From assembly GCF_019720915.1 (NCBI RefSeq), contig NZ_JAHKSI010000001.1, positions 558,001-622,000 on the forward strand: a stretch of 64,000 bases of DNA. The letters are read 5' to 3'. Positions within the stretch are counted from its first letter, which is position 1; each line of letters opens with the position of its first letter. This stretch comes from Alkalihalobacillus sp. TS-13 (GTDB lineage: Bacteria; Bacillota; Bacilli; Bacillales; Fictibacillaceae). A model generated the notes under the pieces. The model searched no databases and was not told the DNA's origin. It saw only the letters and a program-made list of their open reading frames with translations. The position numbers and the translations under genes are program-made. Below are positions 62,404 through 64,000 of this stretch, one piece after another.

Positions 62404-63144
62404 CTATAAATTCCCCCCTAGAAACTGATAGATCAGTTGAAAGAAAAGTAACACCGTGATAATCCGTAAGATCAATTTCACTACAGATTTTGATAACTTA
62501 CCAGCAAGCCGGACGGCGACTTGAGCTCCAATCAATGAACCGATTGATAACGGGATTGCTACATCCCAGCGGACATATCCTGTTACATAGAAACTGATGA
62601 AGCCTCCGAAACAGCTTAGAAAAGTATTGAACCTTGTATAAGCGATGGTACGAAGGTAAGAGATTCCTTGATAAAAGAAAAGATACATTTGGAAGGTTGC
62701 CTGACCTGGTCCGAACATGCCATCATATGTGCCGATTCCGAATAACCCCGGATAACTCCAAAATGATAATTTTTCATGTCCATCTTCTTGTTGTGGCGGT
62801 TTCTTGATGAAAGAGGTGAGAAAAGCGACAATCAATAGGCAGATTCCGATGATGATCATCGTCCGTTCCGATAGTGAAGAGGCAATTAAGCCGCCCATGA
62901 TTCCTCCAATAAAGCTTAAAGGGGCGATTTTCAAAGCGGCGTTCAGCTTTACTTCCTTCCTTTTCAAGAGGACGAAAAAACTTGAAAAGGAACTAAGCAT
63001 ATTGGAGAATTTGTTAGAAGCGATGGCATTATGAACAGGGATTCCAGCCAACAGCATAGCTGGCAGATTGATGAGACCACCGCTTCCGGCGAGTGTGCCG
63101 ATAAATGTAGCCACAAAACCGATGAAGATTAATAGTAGAGTCAT
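62404..63144 (-). CDS. TauE/SafE (TSUP) family permease
   Basis: Membrane protein of about 246 residues and eight helices. The N-terminal motif FIGTLAGSGGLINLPAMLLAG and the repeat GTYDGMFGPGQATF are TSUP hallmarks. Members export sulfite or sulfonates and related anions. ATG 63144 follows GAAGGTA; the frame is open to 63183. It is divergent from the LysR gene, which may control it. A link to sulfur metabolism, and so to the sulfation module, is only a possibility. Confidence 0.87.
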   Translation of the reverse strand: MTLLLIFIGFVATFIGTLAGSGGLINLPAMLLAGIPVHNAIASNKFSNMLSSFSSFFVLLKRKEVKLNAALKIAPLSFIGGIMGGLIASSLSERTMIIIGICLLIVAFLTSFIKKPPQQEDGHEKLSFWSYPGLFGIGTYDGMFGPGQATFQMYLFFYQGISYLRTIAYTRFNTFLSCFGGFISFYVTGYVRWDVAIPLSIGSLIGAQVAVRLAGKLSKSVVKLILRIITVLLFFQLIYQFLGGNL

Positions 63145-63266
63145 AATGGTACCTTCTTCCATTTTAGCGTCTATTGTTATCATATGGGAAAGTCAGCTAT
63201 AATAAAATGACGGTTTTTTTATGATCTATGATAAGAATAACTTATCAGTGAAGGTGTGAACAGTGC

Positions 63267-64000
63267 ATGCAGATGACCGAATTTACAGTATTGAATGTGT
63301 TGGCTGCCGAATTGAATATGCGTAAAGCCTCTGAACGGCTTTATGTCTCACAGCCAGCTCTGAGCCAGAGATTGCAATCGATTGAACAAAGGTGGGGAGC
63401 CAAGCTTTTTATACGATCACAAAAAGGATTGACGCTAACTCCAGCGGGGGAAAAGGTGATTGAATTCGTCAACCAGACCCTCCAAACCGAAGAGGATCTG
63501 CAGGATGAAATTTTATCTCTTGGAGATGTCGTACATGGAACGTTGAAGATCGCTGTTGCATCGATCATCGGTCAATACTGGCTTCCAAATGTTCTGAAGG
63601 AATATGTGGAACAGTATCCGAATGTGAAAATTTCACTTGTTACAGGCTGGAGCAGTGAAGTCCAGCGGCAGCTGTTCAGTGATCATTATCATGTTGGGAT
63701 CATCCGGGGGTATCCAGATTGGAAGGGACCGAAAGAGCATTTGATGAGTGATGAACTTCATCTCGTCGATACGAAAATTCAATCTCTTGAGGAGTTGAAC
63801 GATACCTCCAGACCTTTTATCCAATTTAAGAGCCATTCCACTTATTATCAGGAGATACAGGACTGGTGGGTGAAGAAATTCAAGTCTCCGCCTAAACGGA
63901 CAATTGTTGTCGATCAGATCGAAACATGTAAGCAGATGGCATTGAATGGTATTGGTTATGCGATCCTGCCTTCAATAAGCTTGACCAGGCAAGACAGGAA
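63267..64000 (+). CDS. LysR-family regulator, cut by the right edge
   Basis: The first 244 codons are present. Residues 1-60 form the winged HTH (FTVLNVLAAELNMRKASERLYVSQPALSQRL), then the linker helix, then a periplasmic-binding-like effector domain from about residue 88 (GTLKIAVASIIGQYWLPNVL). ATG 63267 is used; ATG 63273 is possible. Divergent arrangement with the TauE/SafE gene, with about 120 bp between, is typical of a LysR regulator and its target. Confidence 0.9.
   Translation, partial: MQMTEFTVLNVLAAELNMRKASERLYVSQPALSQRLQSIEQRWGAKLFIRSQKGLTLTPAGEKVIEFVNQTLQTEEDLQDEILSLGDVVHGTLKIAVASIIGQYWLPNVLKEYVEQYPNVKISLVTGWSSEVQRQLFSDHYHVGIIRGYPDWKGPKEHLMSDELHLVDTKIQSLEELNDTSRPFIQFKSHSTYYQEIQDWWVKKFKSPPKRTIVVDQIETCKQMALNGIGYAILPSISLTRQDR

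Overview
The window reads as chromosome of a low-GC, endospore-forming member of the Bacillaceae. The first 21 kb follows the order of the Bacillus subtilis yjb region: a TerC-family yjbE gene, mecA, coiA, pepF, yjbH/spxH, the yjbI haemoglobin, yjbJ, yjbK, yjbL, sasB/yjbM, a NAD kinase, an RluD-type synthase, prpE, mgtE, a CPA2 antiporter and fabI. A cardiolipin synthase and a RodA/FtsW protein are added. Starts preceded by AGGAGG-like sites, frequent TTG/GTG starts, a Spo0E-like phosphatase, a CgeB-like glycosyltransferase and tRNA-Val(GAC) support this placement.

From about 21.4 to 50.4 kb, where B. subtilis carries cotO and cotVWXYZ after fabI, the window has a large surface-glycan island. 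It encodes about ten glycosyltransferases and enzymes for several activated sugars: GalE, UDP-galactopyranose mutase, UDP-glucose dehydrogenase, UDP-xylose synthase, and a CapE-like dehydratase with an RmlD-like reductase and a WecB-like epimerase for a 6-deoxy-L-HexNAc. It also encodes a PIG-L deacetylase and a methyltransferase. The most striking part is a sulfation module: a PAPS-type sulfotransferase (34.8-35.6 kb) followed by a tightly packed ten-gene unit (35.7-46.1 kb) ending in ATP sulfurylase, a SLC13/SAC1-like permease with TrkA-C domains, and APS kinase. No PAPS reductase is present, so the PAPS is probably made for glycan sulfation. Small Cys-rich or SH3-barrel-like proteins and an acidic Cys-containing 396-residue protein in the same island suggest the spore surface as the place of action. 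This is inference.

From 50.7 to 64 kb there are a coiled-coil protein, an MBL-fold hydrolase, a DUF421 membrane protein, the yjcF-yjcG-yjcH block, a PgpA-like protein, tRNA-Val, one more GT2, a Spo0E-like protein, CorA, a DHA2 drug exporter, a VOC protein, a TauE/SafE exporter and a LysR regulator cut by the right edge.

Three families of dispersed non-coding repeats fill most of the larger intergenic gaps. R1 is about 90 bp, MITE-like, with six copies. R2 is a 100-180 bp GC-rich imperfect palindrome with several complete, decayed or core-deleted copies. R3 is a 200-400 bp hairpin-rich element, and all three copies lie inside an R2 copy. Two genes look frameshifted: a Nudix hydrolase and a GT90 glycosyltransferase.
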